A DNA stretch of 54,107 bases from Bacteroidota bacterium (GTDB taxonomy: Bacteria > Bacteroidota > Bacteroidia > Chitinophagales > Chitinophagaceae), in contig JAEZDR010000182.1 of NCBI GenBank assembly GCA_023433265.1, positions 1-54,107 of the forward strand, read 5' to 3'. Below the pieces are notes generated by a model. It did not search any database. It was not told where the DNA came from and saw nothing but the letters and a program-made list of their open reading frames with translations. A program made the translations under genes and the position numbers. Below are positions 24,023 to 33,688 of this stretch, piece after piece (positions within the stretch are counted from its first letter, which is position 1; every line of letters begins with the position of its first letter).

Positions 24023-24406
24023 ATGGGTAGAATCTTGCTAATTGAAGACGACGAAATCATGCAAAAAGTGGTTGAGAAAATCCTGTTACGAGAAGGTTTT
24101 ACCGTAGATGTTGCCAGGAATGGAAAGGAAGGCCTACAAAAACTTGAGGAGAACAACTACAATTACAACATGATGATTACAGACATCATGATGCCCTACG
24201 CGAATGGTTTTGAAATAATCAGCAAGGTAAAAACAGAAGCTAAGGGGAATGGTATTCCGGTAATAATAATTTCCAGTGTAGGCAATGAAGACTCTGTATT
24301 GGAAGGATTCAAACTCGGGGCTGATGATTACTTAAAAAAACCAATCATGGCCGGAGAATTAATTCTTAGAGTGAAAAGGCTGCTTACCAGGAGACAAATA
24401 AACTGA
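24023..24406 (+). CDS. Stand-alone receiver-domain (CheY-like) response regulator
   Basis: 127 residues, a single receiver domain with no output domain. Acidic pocket IEDDE (7-11), phospho-acceptor Asp in MITDIMMPYANG, Ser switch in IIISSVGNED and Lys in LKKP are all present, so it should be phosphorylated. No histidine kinase is nearby. It is 1 bp upstream of the HEAT-repeat membrane protein gene and is the first gene of the operon 24023-33684, suggesting that it controls polysaccharide output through protein contact rather than by DNA binding (inference). Confidence 0.93.
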   Translation: MGRILLIEDDEIMQKVVEKILLREGFTVDVARNGKEGLQKLEENNYNYNMMITDIMMPYANGFEIISKVKTEAKGNGIPVIIISSVGNEDSVLEGFKLGADDYLKKPIMAGELILRVKRLLTRRQIN

Positions 24407-24407
24407 T

Positions 24408-25571
24408 ATGGATTTCTTTACCCAGCTCTTTTCGGGTGAGCTGTTTAGGATGTTCATTTACGACTTCCTTTACTTCCCGATCGTCATTAAGATAGCCGTG
24501 GTGTTTATTTTTGTAGCATTAGCTGCAACTATAATTGCTTACCTGTCTATTCTTTTCCGCCGCTTTGAAGGGCACAAAAGAGATTTGATGTTAGCCCGCA
24601 TCAATCCTAAAATTGATAACATTATCACCGAAAATATTATCCTCAATGATGGTATCCTCGCTGATTTGCCGATAGACCAGATTGAAGTAAATATAGATGG
24701 GTTCAGAAGACCATTGTTTAGGAAGCGGTGGGTGCGCCAGGCGTTGATTGACCGGATAATGGAGTATAGAAAGAACTTCGTTGGATCCATAGGCGAACTT
24801 CTCCGTCTTGTTTATATAGACCTGGAACTGGATAAAGAATCCTTCAGAAAAATGAAATCGCCCCGGTGGGATAAAAAAGTGCAAGCGTTGGTGGAGTTTA
24901 CCAACATGGATATTACAATTGCAGATGTAAACATCCTTCCTCTGACCAACAGTAAAGTAAGAGAACTGAGGGCTGAAGCGCGGCATGCTTATATCAAACT
25001 AAGTAAAAATGAACCTTTCAAGTTTTTTGATGTAGCAACGGAGCCCCTGTTAATGTGGGACCAGATAGAGTTATTTAAAATTATCACTTCAACTAAAGAT
25101 ATTGCAATCCCAAATTTTGCCAGATGGGTTACTTATTCCTCCAATAAATCTGTTGTATCGTTTTGTCTAAAGCTTATAGTGCATTATAATCAGCTAGCTG
25201 CAATACCAGCTGTGATTAAACTGTTGGATAACCGGGATCATTACCTCCGGGCGGATGCCATCAATTGTCTTGGGAAGATGAAGGTGGAGGAAGTGGAAGA
25301 AAAGTTGGTTAATATTTATAATAACCAGCCCGTTCACTGCCAAATAGAGATATTAAAAGCTATAGGTAGGATAGAAAGTGGTAAGTATATTGATTTCCTT
25401 CGTAATGAATTTTTACATGCTACCGATTTTGACCTAAGAAAAAATGCAGCCAGGTCTTTAGTGAAAAACGAATGGATGGCGAGGGACGTAATACAAGGAT
25501 TGCTGGCAACTGTTTCGCCTGAACATTTGCTTATACTGAAACATTGCATGAATCCGCTTATTAAATACTGA
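24408..25571 (+). CDS. Membrane-anchored HEAT-repeat protein of the exopolysaccharide operon
   Basis: 387 residues. An N-terminal hydrophobic segment (about 18-50, FLYFPIVIKIAVVFIFVALA and following) anchors the protein; the remainder appears cytoplasmic. Residues about 235-385 contain HEAT-type helical pairs (AIPAVIKLLDNRDHYLRADA, INCLGKMKVEEVEEKLVNIY, LRKNAARSLVKNEW). HEAT repeats are protein-docking scaffolds. Its position between the receiver (1 bp) and the first glycosyltransferase (1-bp overlap, TGATG) suggests a link between signal and synthase. No enzyme motif is visible. Confidence 0.82.
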   Translation: MDFFTQLFSGELFRMFIYDFLYFPIVIKIAVVFIFVALAATIIAYLSILFRRFEGHKRDLMLARINPKIDNIITENIILNDGILADLPIDQIEVNIDGFRRPLFRKRWVRQALIDRIMEYRKNFVGSIGELLRLVYIDLELDKESFRKMKSPRWDKKVQALVEFTNMDITIADVNILPLTNSKVRELRAEARHAYIKLSKNEPFKFFDVATEPLLMWDQIELFKIITSTKDIAIPNFARWVTYSSNKSVVSFCLKLIVHYNQLAAIPAVIKLLDNRDHYLRADAINCLGKMKVEEVEEKLVNIYNNQPVHCQIEILKAIGRIESGKYIDFLRNEFLHATDFDLRKNAARSLVKNEWMARDVIQGLLATVSPEHLLILKHCMNPLIKY

Positions 25572-27031
25572 TGGAAGAAGGTACTTCAATATGGCAATTG
25601 CTGGGAACATTTTACGAACATTCAGTGTTTGTATATGGTACTGCCTTGCTTGTTTTGTACGCTTTCCTTGCTATATTTTCAATACTCGCCATTTCCCGTT
25701 TTGTAAGAAAGAACAGTTATATTAATTATGACCACCTTGTATCGTCGCCCCTGGCGCCAGGGATCTCCGTTATTGCGCCTGCTTTCAATGAAGGATTGAC
25801 GATCATCTCTAATGTCCGGTCGCTTTTGACTCTAAACTATTCCGAGTTCGAGGTTATTATCATTAATGATGGAAGCACGGATGATACCCTGGAACAGATG
25901 ATCCATGAGTTTGAACTTGTGGAAGTTGAATTTGCCTATAACGCTAAGATTAAAACGCAACCCGTTCGTAGAATTTTCAGGTCAACGAATCCCGCTTATC
26001 ATCAATTGCTGGTAGTTGATAAGGTTAACGGAAAGAGCAAGGCCGACGCAACCAACGCCGGGATTAATGCAGCGGCGCATAAGTATTTCCTCTGTACAGA
26101 TGTGGACTGCATTCTTGATAAAAATACTCTTTTAAAGCTTATTAAGCCAGTGATGGAAGAGGAAGATTATCGAGTGATCGCCACGGGAGCAACATTGCGA
26201 ATAGCGAATTCTTCAGAAGTGGAACAAGGAGTTGTTACGCGTATGCGTCCTCCTAGGAAACTACTTCCAAGGTTCCAGGAAGTAGAATATATCCGTTCCT
26301 TCGTCTTGGGAAAAATGGGATGGAGCTTTCTTAACTCTGTACCGAACGTTTCAGGAGGACTTGGACTATTTGATAAGGAAATTGCGATAAAAAGCGGTGG
26401 TTACGACCATCAATCTTTTGGTGAGGATATGGAGTTGATGTTTCGCATGTCGCGTTATGCCCATGACAATAAGATTAAATACGCGGTCAGGTATATACCC
26501 CTGACGCTTTGTTGGACAGAAGGGCCAGAAACCATCAAGATATTTATGAGGCAGCGTACGCGCTGGGCAAGAGGCCTTGCACAGTTGATGCACGCGCATA
26601 TGAAGATGTTTTTAAACCCCTCCTATGGAAGAATGGGGATGATTATTATGCCTTACAATTTCTTTTTTGAACTATTGGCGCCAATCGTTGAGTTTTTAGG
26701 AATTATCTATTATATCGTGATGACGATAATGGGTCTTATCAACTGGAAGTTTGCTGTGGTGCTGCTTTTGTTTGTTTACACTTACGCGATAATGATAACC
26801 ACTATAGCGATTTTGTGGGATCAGATTACCTTCCGTTATTACAAAACCTGGAGAGAAGTTTTTTCGCTTTGCATAACACCTTTCCTTGAATTTATATTAT
26901 ACCATCCACTTATCGTAATTTTTGCACTCAGGGGATATTTTTTCTTCCTTACTGGTAGAAAGCATACCTGGGGTGATATGCAAAGACGAGGATTTAAATC
27001 GGCTAAAAAAACAAGCGTAGCTGTAGGATAA
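25571..27031 (+). CDS. Processive family 2 glycosyltransferase, copy 1
   Basis: 486 residues. One N-terminal membrane helix (about 20-44), a GT-A catalytic domain (60-335) and three or more C-terminal helices (about 357-385, 390-415, 435-465). All processive GT2 motifs are present: NDG with D100, DVD (177-179), ED (285-286) and QRTRW (328-332). This is the layout of PgaC, HasA and other synthases that polymerise and thread a polysaccharide across the inner membrane. The sugar cannot be read. The next gene is a paralogue of similar order. It starts overlapping the HEAT gene stop. Confidence 0.93.
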   Translation: MEEGTSIWQLLGTFYEHSVFVYGTALLVLYAFLAIFSILAISRFVRKNSYINYDHLVSSPLAPGISVIAPAFNEGLTIISNVRSLLTLNYSEFEVIIINDGSTDDTLEQMIHEFELVEVEFAYNAKIKTQPVRRIFRSTNPAYHQLLVVDKVNGKSKADATNAGINAAAHKYFLCTDVDCILDKNTLLKLIKPVMEEEDYRVIATGATLRIANSSEVEQGVVTRMRPPRKLLPRFQEVEYIRSFVLGKMGWSFLNSVPNVSGGLGLFDKEIAIKSGGYDHQSFGEDMELMFRMSRYAHDNKIKYAVRYIPLTLCWTEGPETIKIFMRQRTRWARGLAQLMHAHMKMFLNPSYGRMGMIIMPYNFFFELLAPIVEFLGIIYYIVMTIMGLINWKFAVVLLLFVYTYAIMITTIAILWDQITFRYYKTWREVFSLCITPFLEFILYHPLIVIFALRGYFFFLTGRKHTWGDMQRRGFKSAKKTSVAVG

Positions 27032-27036
27032 AATAT

Positions 27037-28551
27037 ATGGAGCAACCGTTCTTAATTTATCTAAGAGATTTTTACGAAGGATTCGTATTCATTTACGGAA
27101 CGGCGTTGCTTTTGTTTTATGCTACGTTGGCCATTCTTTCTTTTATTGGTATCAATAAATATCACCGGAAAAATCAGTATACAGACTATAATAAAGTTCT
27201 TCAGTCGCCCTTAGCTCCCGGTATTTCTGTAATAGCACCAGCATTTAATGAAGGTATTACGATTATCTCGAACGTGAGGTCTTTGTTAACGCTCAATTAT
27301 CCGCGTTTCGAAGTAATTATTATCAATGATGGTAGCACTGATGATACGTTAGAAAAACTCATTACTGAGTTTAGTATGGTGGAAGTTGAGTTTGCATATA
27401 ATGAAAAGATAGTAACCCGGCCCGTAAGAAGGATATTTAAGTCGACTAACATAGCTTATGAGAAGCTAATGGTAATTGACAAAGAGAATGGTAAGAGTAA
27501 GGCTGATGCTTCAAATGCAGGGATCAATGCAGCCGCGTTCGATTACTTTCTTTGTACAGACGTGGATTGTATTATTGAGAAGGATACTTTACTCAAGCTT
27601 ATCAAGCCCTTCATGGATGAGGAAAATAAGAAGGTAAAAGAAATCGGTGATCCTTGCCCGGAATGCGGTTATGTTCATGTGGAGGAAGAAAGCAGGCGTG
27701 TAATTGCAACAGGCGCTACACTCCGTATTGCCAATTCTTGCGAAGTGGATGAGGGCGTTATTACCAGAGTTAGAGCGCCAAAGCGTTGGTTGCCACGATT
27801 CCAGGAAATGGAATACATCAGGGCGTACGTGTTGGGTAAGATGGGATGGAGTTTGATAAATTGCGTTCCTAACGTATCAGGAGGACTTGGATTATTTGAT
27901 AAAGAAATTGCAACCAAAGCCGGTGGCTATGACCATAAATCTTTTGCAGAGGACATGGACCTGGTGACGCGGATGGTTACATACATGGTAGATAATAAAA
28001 TTAAATATTCAATTCGCTATATTCCTACAAGCCAGTGCTGGACGGAAGGACCACCTAACTTAAAGATTTTTGGAAGGCAACGTGCGCGTTGGGGTAGGGG
28101 ATTAGCACAAATGATGACCATCCATAGCAAAGTAATCTTCAACCCGCGATATGGCCAAATGGGCCTCGTTGTATTTCCTTATACTTTGTTCTTTGAGTTT
28201 CTCGCTCCGCTTATTGAGTTTACGGGAATCATCTACTATATCTATATAATAGCTACAGACCAAATTAACTGGCACTATGCCACAATTCTCATACTGTTTG
28301 TATATACGTACTCAGTTATGATAACGACTCTTGCAATTTTGTGGGATCAATTAACCTTCAGGTATTATAAAACCTGGCGTGAAGTATTATCGTTAAGTAC
28401 AATGGCTTTCCTCGAACCACTTATATATCATCCATTGATTGTATTCTATGCACTTAAAGGCTATTATAACTTTATAGTGAACAAGAAATTGATCTGGGGT
28501 AATATGCAACGGCAGGGATTTGGAACTCAGAAAGCTCAGCCTGTTCAATAA
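27037..28551 (+). CDS. Processive family 2 glycosyltransferase, copy 2, with CPEC insert
   Basis: 504 residues, clearly a tandem paralogue of the preceding gene across its whole length (for example ISVIAPAFNEG, SVIAPAFNEG region and SGGLGLFDKEIA shared). Active-site motifs are intact: D98, DVD (175-177), ED (305-306), QRARW (348-352). It carries about 20 extra residues (197-219, KKVKEIGDPCPECGYVHVEE) just before RVIATGATLR that copy 1 lacks; the CPECG looks like half a zinc knuckle or a redox-sensitive pair. It starts 5 bp after copy 1. Confidence 0.93.
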   Translation: MEQPFLIYLRDFYEGFVFIYGTALLLFYATLAILSFIGINKYHRKNQYTDYNKVLQSPLAPGISVIAPAFNEGITIISNVRSLLTLNYPRFEVIIINDGSTDDTLEKLITEFSMVEVEFAYNEKIVTRPVRRIFKSTNIAYEKLMVIDKENGKSKADASNAGINAAAFDYFLCTDVDCIIEKDTLLKLIKPFMDEENKKVKEIGDPCPECGYVHVEEESRRVIATGATLRIANSCEVDEGVITRVRAPKRWLPRFQEMEYIRAYVLGKMGWSLINCVPNVSGGLGLFDKEIATKAGGYDHKSFAEDMDLVTRMVTYMVDNKIKYSIRYIPTSQCWTEGPPNLKIFGRQRARWGRGLAQMMTIHSKVIFNPRYGQMGLVVFPYTLFFEFLAPLIEFTGIIYYIYIIATDQINWHYATILILFVYTYSVMITTLAILWDQLTFRYYKTWREVLSLSTMAFLEPLIYHPLIVFYALKGYYNFIVNKKLIWGNMQRQGFGTQKAQPVQ

Positions 28552-28560
28552 ATAAGAAAC

Positions 28561-31431
28561 ATGTTGTTACTAAAACCCTTAACCTTCATTCTGCTGCTTT
28601 GCTTTTGTTTTGAACTGGAAGCGTCTGCTCAAAAGCAACAGGTGCTTCGAAGGGACAACGCAGATGAGTATTATGATGAAGCGGTAAAACAAACAAAACT
28701 GCGGAACTATAAGACGGCAATTTATCTCTGCCGGCAAGGCCTTTCCCGTAGGGAGAATTTCATGGACATGCATCTCCTAATAGGCAAGCTATATACCCTT
28801 ACCAAGAATTACGATAGTGCCCGATTTCATATCAAACATGTCATCACCCATGATCCGCGGTATAAGGATGCATATTTTTACGCAATTAATATTGAGGCTA
28901 GTACTAACCGATTCGAAGAGGCGCTTTGTTTTGCAGACGATGGATTGTATTTCTTTCCAAACGATAAAGAGTTATTGTTAAAGAAGCTTTCGCTGCTCGA
29001 GCAAACAAGGAGAATCCAGGCTTCAATTAGTCTTGCTGATAAGATTATAGACCGGTTTCCCACCGATACCAGGACGGTGCTTGCTTATGTTGAGCATAAA
29101 CTTACTCTAGGAAGGTACTACATGAAGAGGGGTAGTATTACACAAGCCCGATTGAACTTTGAGAGTGCTCTCGCCGTCGATCCTTCTAATAGGGAGGCAT
29201 TGACCGCATTGTACAATATTGAAATTAAATCAGGGAATCATCAGGCTGCGCTCAACAGGATAAACTTCGCATTGATTAGAAATCCTAATTCATATGAGCT
29301 TCTTATGAGTAAATTAGGGACCCTGCAAGAGATGCGTGCTTATGCTGAAGCGTTAGAAGTGCTTGCGCAGATAAAAAGATATTACCCTGGTGATGCAAAA
29401 GCGTCGAGGATCGAGAGCGAACTGAGGTTAGAGGCTGCCCGATATTATTTAACTATGGACCCTTTAATGCAGTACCAGTCGGTGCTTGAAAAGGAACCCG
29501 GTAACCGGGAAGCCATGAATAGGGTAATAGGCATTAATACAAGCCGTGGCAACTACAGAGAAGCGATGAACTGGGTAAATAAAGGCATGCGATTGTACCC
29601 GAATGACGATGTATTGCTTGGTCAAAAGATTGACTTGCTGGAAATAGACAGAAAGTTTACGGAAGCTTCCTTTTTAGCAGACAGAATCTACCAGCGTAGT
29701 GGTTCATCTAACTGGAGAAACCGGATGGTTGAGCTGAAGATTGCTAGTTCGCAATATTATGCGAACCAAGAGATTTATGATACAGCACTTATGGAATTGG
29801 ACAGGGCTCTTGAGGTAAGTCCTAATAATTATAATGCCCTTGAGCGAAAAGTAAATATCCTAATTAGTCAGAATGCTCATAGTGAAGCCATGGATGTGGT
29901 GGATTACATGCTTACCTTAAATCCTGACGATGAGAAGCTTATTCTGCGAATGTCTGCAATCCATGAGAAGCTCGGTAATAGGGAAGAGGCTGCTAATCTT
30001 ACCTCTGAATTACTTTCCCGTAATCCGGATAATAAAAAGTATACTAATCTTTACATAGAACAGCGGTTAGCGGCCGCCCGCGATTATTTGCAACAAGATG
30101 AGCCAGACCTGGCAAGGGAACAATTGCGGCTTGTACTTGACCTTGCCCCCGAAAATATAGATGCATTAAACTATTTAATCAATCTGGAGAGCGGTACGCA
30201 TCGTTTGGATTCAGCATTGTATTATGCTGACCGTGCGTTGCAAATAACGCCTTCCAGTCGCGACTTGCTTTTAAAGAAGTCTTCAATATTGCAGGATATG
30301 CATCGTTTCCAGGAAGCTTACGGAATTACTAACCAATTAATGGTTCGTTTTCCATCGAATAGTAAGGTTCGACAGGCATACCTGGAACAAGTGACCGGTG
30401 CAGGACGCGAATACGCGGCAAGATTTGTTTATGACAGCGCACTATTAGAATATAGGAAAGTGCTTGATCTGGCACCTGCAGATACTTTGGCATTAATGTA
30501 TTCGATCAATCTTCTTTCTGATAAGGGAATGTATGATACTGCACTTGTTCTGGTAAACCAAGGGCTAGCGTATTATCCAAACAGCGAATATTTCCACATG
30601 AAAAAAGCTGTTATCATGGAGGGTAAGAAAAATTTTGTCATAGCCTCAGCTCATGCTGATACAGCCTATATGCTGCATCCAAGTGCCAAAAACCTGGAAT
30701 ATCGCGAATACCTGAAGGGGCAATCATACAGGAATCAGTTCGGCCTATTCTTCCTCAAATCATCTTTTGATCAAGGTTCGAATGCTAATATTGCTACCGT
30801 GGAGTATCGGCGCTTTTACAATAGGGGCAATTTTGCTGCAAGGTTAAATTTTGCTGGAAGGGATGTTGGAACCGGCTACCAACTTGATGCAGAAACTTAT
30901 TACAACCACGACTCCTCAAATTACAGCTATGCCGTGGCTTCTGTTGCTGACGGTCTAGTATTCCCAAGCTTACGCGGGGGCTATTCCTTCTTTCATAATT
31001 TTCCAAAATGGGAAGCTGAGATTGGCGCCCGATACCTGCTCACTCAAAACGATGGTTCTGTAATTTCTTTAGTAGCGTCAGGAGCAAAGGAATTTGGAGA
31101 TTTCTGGGCGAATCTGAGAGGCTTCTTCATCTTTCAACAAAGTAACTTTTTTCAGTCATATAACCTTACAAACAGGTATTACCTTAATGATAATAGCGAC
31201 TATATTCAGCTGGCGCTTGGTTTTGGTACCTCACCTGACGACTTTAGCAGAACATACTTAATCGGGTCTTCACTCAACTTTGTAACAACATCAATTGGCG
31301 CAACCTATCAGCGTTCCTTCGGTAACCGAAACAAACTATTGTTAAGCGGAACCTGGATAAATTACAAAATTGCCGACGGAGTGTTTATTAACCAGTACGA
31401 TTTATACGTTCAGTTTCAACGTAGGTTTTAA
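28561..31431 (+). CDS. TPR protein with C-terminal YaiO-type outer-membrane beta-barrel
   Basis: 956 residues. MLLLKPLTFILLLCFCFELEA is a signal peptide. Residues about 35-720 are a long run of TPR-like repeats (for example ARLNFESALAVDPSNREALT, ALMELDRALEVSPNNYNALE, LLEYRKVLDLAPADTLALMY). Residues about 725-956 are a YaiO-family barrel (NIATVEYRRFYNRGNFAARL, SLRGGYSFFHNFPKWEAEIG) ending in QFQRRF with a C-terminal Phe, the outer-membrane insertion signal. This is the PgaA/BcsC/NfrA design: a periplasmic TPR arm leading the polymer to an outer-membrane pore. It follows the two synthases by 9 bp. Confidence 0.92.
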   Translation: MLLLKPLTFILLLCFCFELEASAQKQQVLRRDNADEYYDEAVKQTKLRNYKTAIYLCRQGLSRRENFMDMHLLIGKLYTLTKNYDSARFHIKHVITHDPRYKDAYFYAINIEASTNRFEEALCFADDGLYFFPNDKELLLKKLSLLEQTRRIQASISLADKIIDRFPTDTRTVLAYVEHKLTLGRYYMKRGSITQARLNFESALAVDPSNREALTALYNIEIKSGNHQAALNRINFALIRNPNSYELLMSKLGTLQEMRAYAEALEVLAQIKRYYPGDAKASRIESELRLEAARYYLTMDPLMQYQSVLEKEPGNREAMNRVIGINTSRGNYREAMNWVNKGMRLYPNDDVLLGQKIDLLEIDRKFTEASFLADRIYQRSGSSNWRNRMVELKIASSQYYANQEIYDTALMELDRALEVSPNNYNALERKVNILISQNAHSEAMDVVDYMLTLNPDDEKLILRMSAIHEKLGNREEAANLTSELLSRNPDNKKYTNLYIEQRLAAARDYLQQDEPDLAREQLRLVLDLAPENIDALNYLINLESGTHRLDSALYYADRALQITPSSRDLLLKKSSILQDMHRFQEAYGITNQLMVRFPSNSKVRQAYLEQVTGAGREYAARFVYDSALLEYRKVLDLAPADTLALMYSINLLSDKGMYDTALVLVNQGLAYYPNSEYFHMKKAVIMEGKKNFVIASAHADTAYMLHPSAKNLEYREYLKGQSYRNQFGLFFLKSSFDQGSNANIATVEYRRFYNRGNFAARLNFAGRDVGTGYQLDAETYYNHDSSNYSYAVASVADGLVFPSLRGGYSFFHNFPKWEAEIGARYLLTQNDGSVISLVASGAKEFGDFWANLRGFFIFQQSNFFQSYNLTNRYYLNDNSDYIQLALGFGTSPDDFSRTYLIGSSLNFVTTSIGATYQRSFGNRNKLLLSGTWINYKIADGVFINQYDLYVQFQRRF

Positions 31432-31434
31432 TTA

Positions 31435-33684
31435 ATGATGATGCATTCCGCCACCTGGTTGCTTTGGCTGCTTTTCACCGGCTGCATGAACAAAGCACCG
31501 TTACAAAAAGACACGGCTATTGTACAGGCAGATTCCTATCACATCATCGTTCCCTCGGAGCCTACGGATGTAGAACAGAAAGCTGCAGTTGAGTTGAAGA
31601 AACATCTTGAAGGGCTGAAAGGGGCGGTGGTAACAATCGCCAAGGAAGGAAACGCCGCCCAAGGCCAAACTATTTATATTGGAGATACTGACAAGGGCTT
31701 GGCTAAAATTAGGGAATCCATATCCGAACAAGGTTTCCGAATTATTAATCAGGAGAGGGAAAGCTTTATCCGCGGAGGTAAAGGAGGCGGATTATTGTAC
31801 GGTATTTTTGAATGGATTGAGCGTACGACAGGCACTTTTAAATTGGATGGTGAGGTTGCTGTTATAAACCCGGGTTTCTCTATTCCTGGTAATTGGTCTT
31901 CGGTTCAAGCACCGGCATTTATTTATAGGGAAGTGTACTATCCTCCTTCATTCGATAATGAATACCTTGTATGGAACAAGCTGCACCGGTTTGAAGATCT
32001 ATGGGGTATTTGGGGCCACTCATACTTTAAAATTATCCCCCCTTCTAAATATTTCAAATCGCATCCTGAATATTTTTCATTCTATAACGGAAAGCGACAA
32101 GCTACACAACTTTGCCTGAGCAATGCAAACGTTTTTAATCTTGCAGTTGAATATTTTAGGAAGCAAATTGAAGTTAAACCCTGGGCCGAGTATTATTCTA
32201 TAAGCGCGAATGATGAAGCGGATTTTTGCCACTGTGATGCTTGTGCGCAAGTTCTCAAAGAGGAGGGTGCTCCTTCCGGTTCGCTTATAAGGTTTGTTAA
32301 CAAGATAGCTGGTAAATTTCCGAACCACAGGTTTACCACGCTCGCATACACATCAACAAGTAAGCCTCCCGCTAAAACCAAACCTGCCCGCAACGTTTTT
32401 ATAATGTTGAGTACTATTGATGCTTACCGGACATTACCAATTGAAAAGGATCGAGCCGCAGCTTCATTCCGATCTCATTTGCAAGGTTGGGGAAAGCTCA
32501 CTGATAACTTGTTTATCTGGGATTACACGACACAGTTTACTAATTACCTCGCACCATTTCCGAACCTCGACAACCTGCAAAAAGACCTTAATTACTTCGT
32601 CCGCCATAAGGTAAAAGGTGTATTCAGCCAAGGCAGTGAGAATAGTTATAGCGACCTGGCTGAGATAAAAAGTTATATCACGGCAAAGCTTCTTTGGAAT
32701 CCGAATCTCGATCTAGACAGCCTGAAAAACTCTTTTTGTAAAATGTATTATGGTTCCGCCGCGCCTCACGTTCTCTTTTACATTAACAAGTTGTCGGAGG
32801 CTGTGAAAGCGACTGGTACAAATCTCGATATTTACGGAAATCCAATTAACAACTATGTTGACTATTTGTCTCCTGCCCTGATAGATAAATATTCTGCCAT
32901 CCTTGATAAAGCAGAAGCATTAGTAGAAGAAAATAAACTTTATTATGAACGCGTAAGCAGGTTACGCCTTTCACTTGAATATACAGTTTTGCAGCAGGCA
33001 AGGTTCTTTGGAGCTGAGCGGTTTGGCTACAGGACATTGAATGAGGACGGAGAAATTGTAGTTAAACCCGGCTACCCGGCAAGAGTGCAACGTTTTGTGG
33101 CGGCTGCAGTCAAGGCGGGGGTAAAAGAGTTATCCGAAGGTGGGACAACTCCTGGTGATTACCTGAGGGAATGGAATGTAGCTTTTGCGGAGCCTTATAG
33201 AAAGAATATTGCTAAGGGATCGAAACTTACACTGACAAATCCATTTGTTATAGAATATCCCGCAAAAAAGGAGCATACCCTCATCGATGAGGTATTTGGT
33301 TTTTCAGACTTTAGCTATAATTGGTTACTTACAAGTACAAAAGATTTGCAGGCAACGATAGATCTCGGAAATGAGAAAACCATCAGTAGCATAACAACAA
33401 ACTTTATGTATGATCCTCGCCATTGGATATTTCTCCCCTCGTCCGTAAATGTGGAAACTTCTGATGATGGTGTAAAATTCACGCCTGTGTCAACTAAGAA
33501 AATACTTATGGCCGATGATGAAGATTTTGCGTTAAAAATCCATCACGTAGCTTTCCGTTTTGAGAAATCGTTGCAGTCAAGGTATATACGTTTTACGGCC
33601 TCCAATATTCCCAAACTACCTTACTGGCGATCGCGTCCAAATCGCAATCCTTTGATAGCTTGTGACGAAATATTAGTGCAGTAG
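31435..33684 (+). CDS. DUF4838 glycosidase-like lipoprotein with C-terminal F5/8 type C domain
   Basis: 749 residues. The signal LLWLLFTGC gives a lipobox. Residues about 30-140 resemble the GH67-type N-terminal domain (YHIIVPSEPTDVEQKAAVEL, GQTIYIGDTD), residues about 150-470 match DUF4838 (YYSISANDEADFCHCDACAQ is its hallmark), and residues about 600-749 resemble a discoidin/F5-8 type C carbohydrate-binding domain (VNVETSDDGVKFTPVS, SRYIRFTASNIPK). DUF4838 is related to alpha-glucuronidase/hexosaminidase-like folds; activity is unproven. Three bp after the export gene, it probably trims, modifies or holds the secreted polymer. Confidence 0.88.
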   Translation: MMMHSATWLLWLLFTGCMNKAPLQKDTAIVQADSYHIIVPSEPTDVEQKAAVELKKHLEGLKGAVVTIAKEGNAAQGQTIYIGDTDKGLAKIRESISEQGFRIINQERESFIRGGKGGGLLYGIFEWIERTTGTFKLDGEVAVINPGFSIPGNWSSVQAPAFIYREVYYPPSFDNEYLVWNKLHRFEDLWGIWGHSYFKIIPPSKYFKSHPEYFSFYNGKRQATQLCLSNANVFNLAVEYFRKQIEVKPWAEYYSISANDEADFCHCDACAQVLKEEGAPSGSLIRFVNKIAGKFPNHRFTTLAYTSTSKPPAKTKPARNVFIMLSTIDAYRTLPIEKDRAAASFRSHLQGWGKLTDNLFIWDYTTQFTNYLAPFPNLDNLQKDLNYFVRHKVKGVFSQGSENSYSDLAEIKSYITAKLLWNPNLDLDSLKNSFCKMYYGSAAPHVLFYINKLSEAVKATGTNLDIYGNPINNYVDYLSPALIDKYSAILDKAEALVEENKLYYERVSRLRLSLEYTVLQQARFFGAERFGYRTLNEDGEIVVKPGYPARVQRFVAAAVKAGVKELSEGGTTPGDYLREWNVAFAEPYRKNIAKGSKLTLTNPFVIEYPAKKEHTLIDEVFGFSDFSYNWLLTSTKDLQATIDLGNEKTISSITTNFMYDPRHWIFLPSSVNVETSDDGVKFTPVSTKKILMADDEDFALKIHHVAFRFEKSLQSRYIRFTASNIPKLPYWRSRPNRNPLIACDEILVQ

Positions 33685-33688
33685 TTGT

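Noticed and set aside
25571..28551. Copy 2 as an assembly duplicate of copy 1
   Set aside because: The two glycosyltransferases differ at many residues and one has a 20-residue insert, so they are true paralogues.
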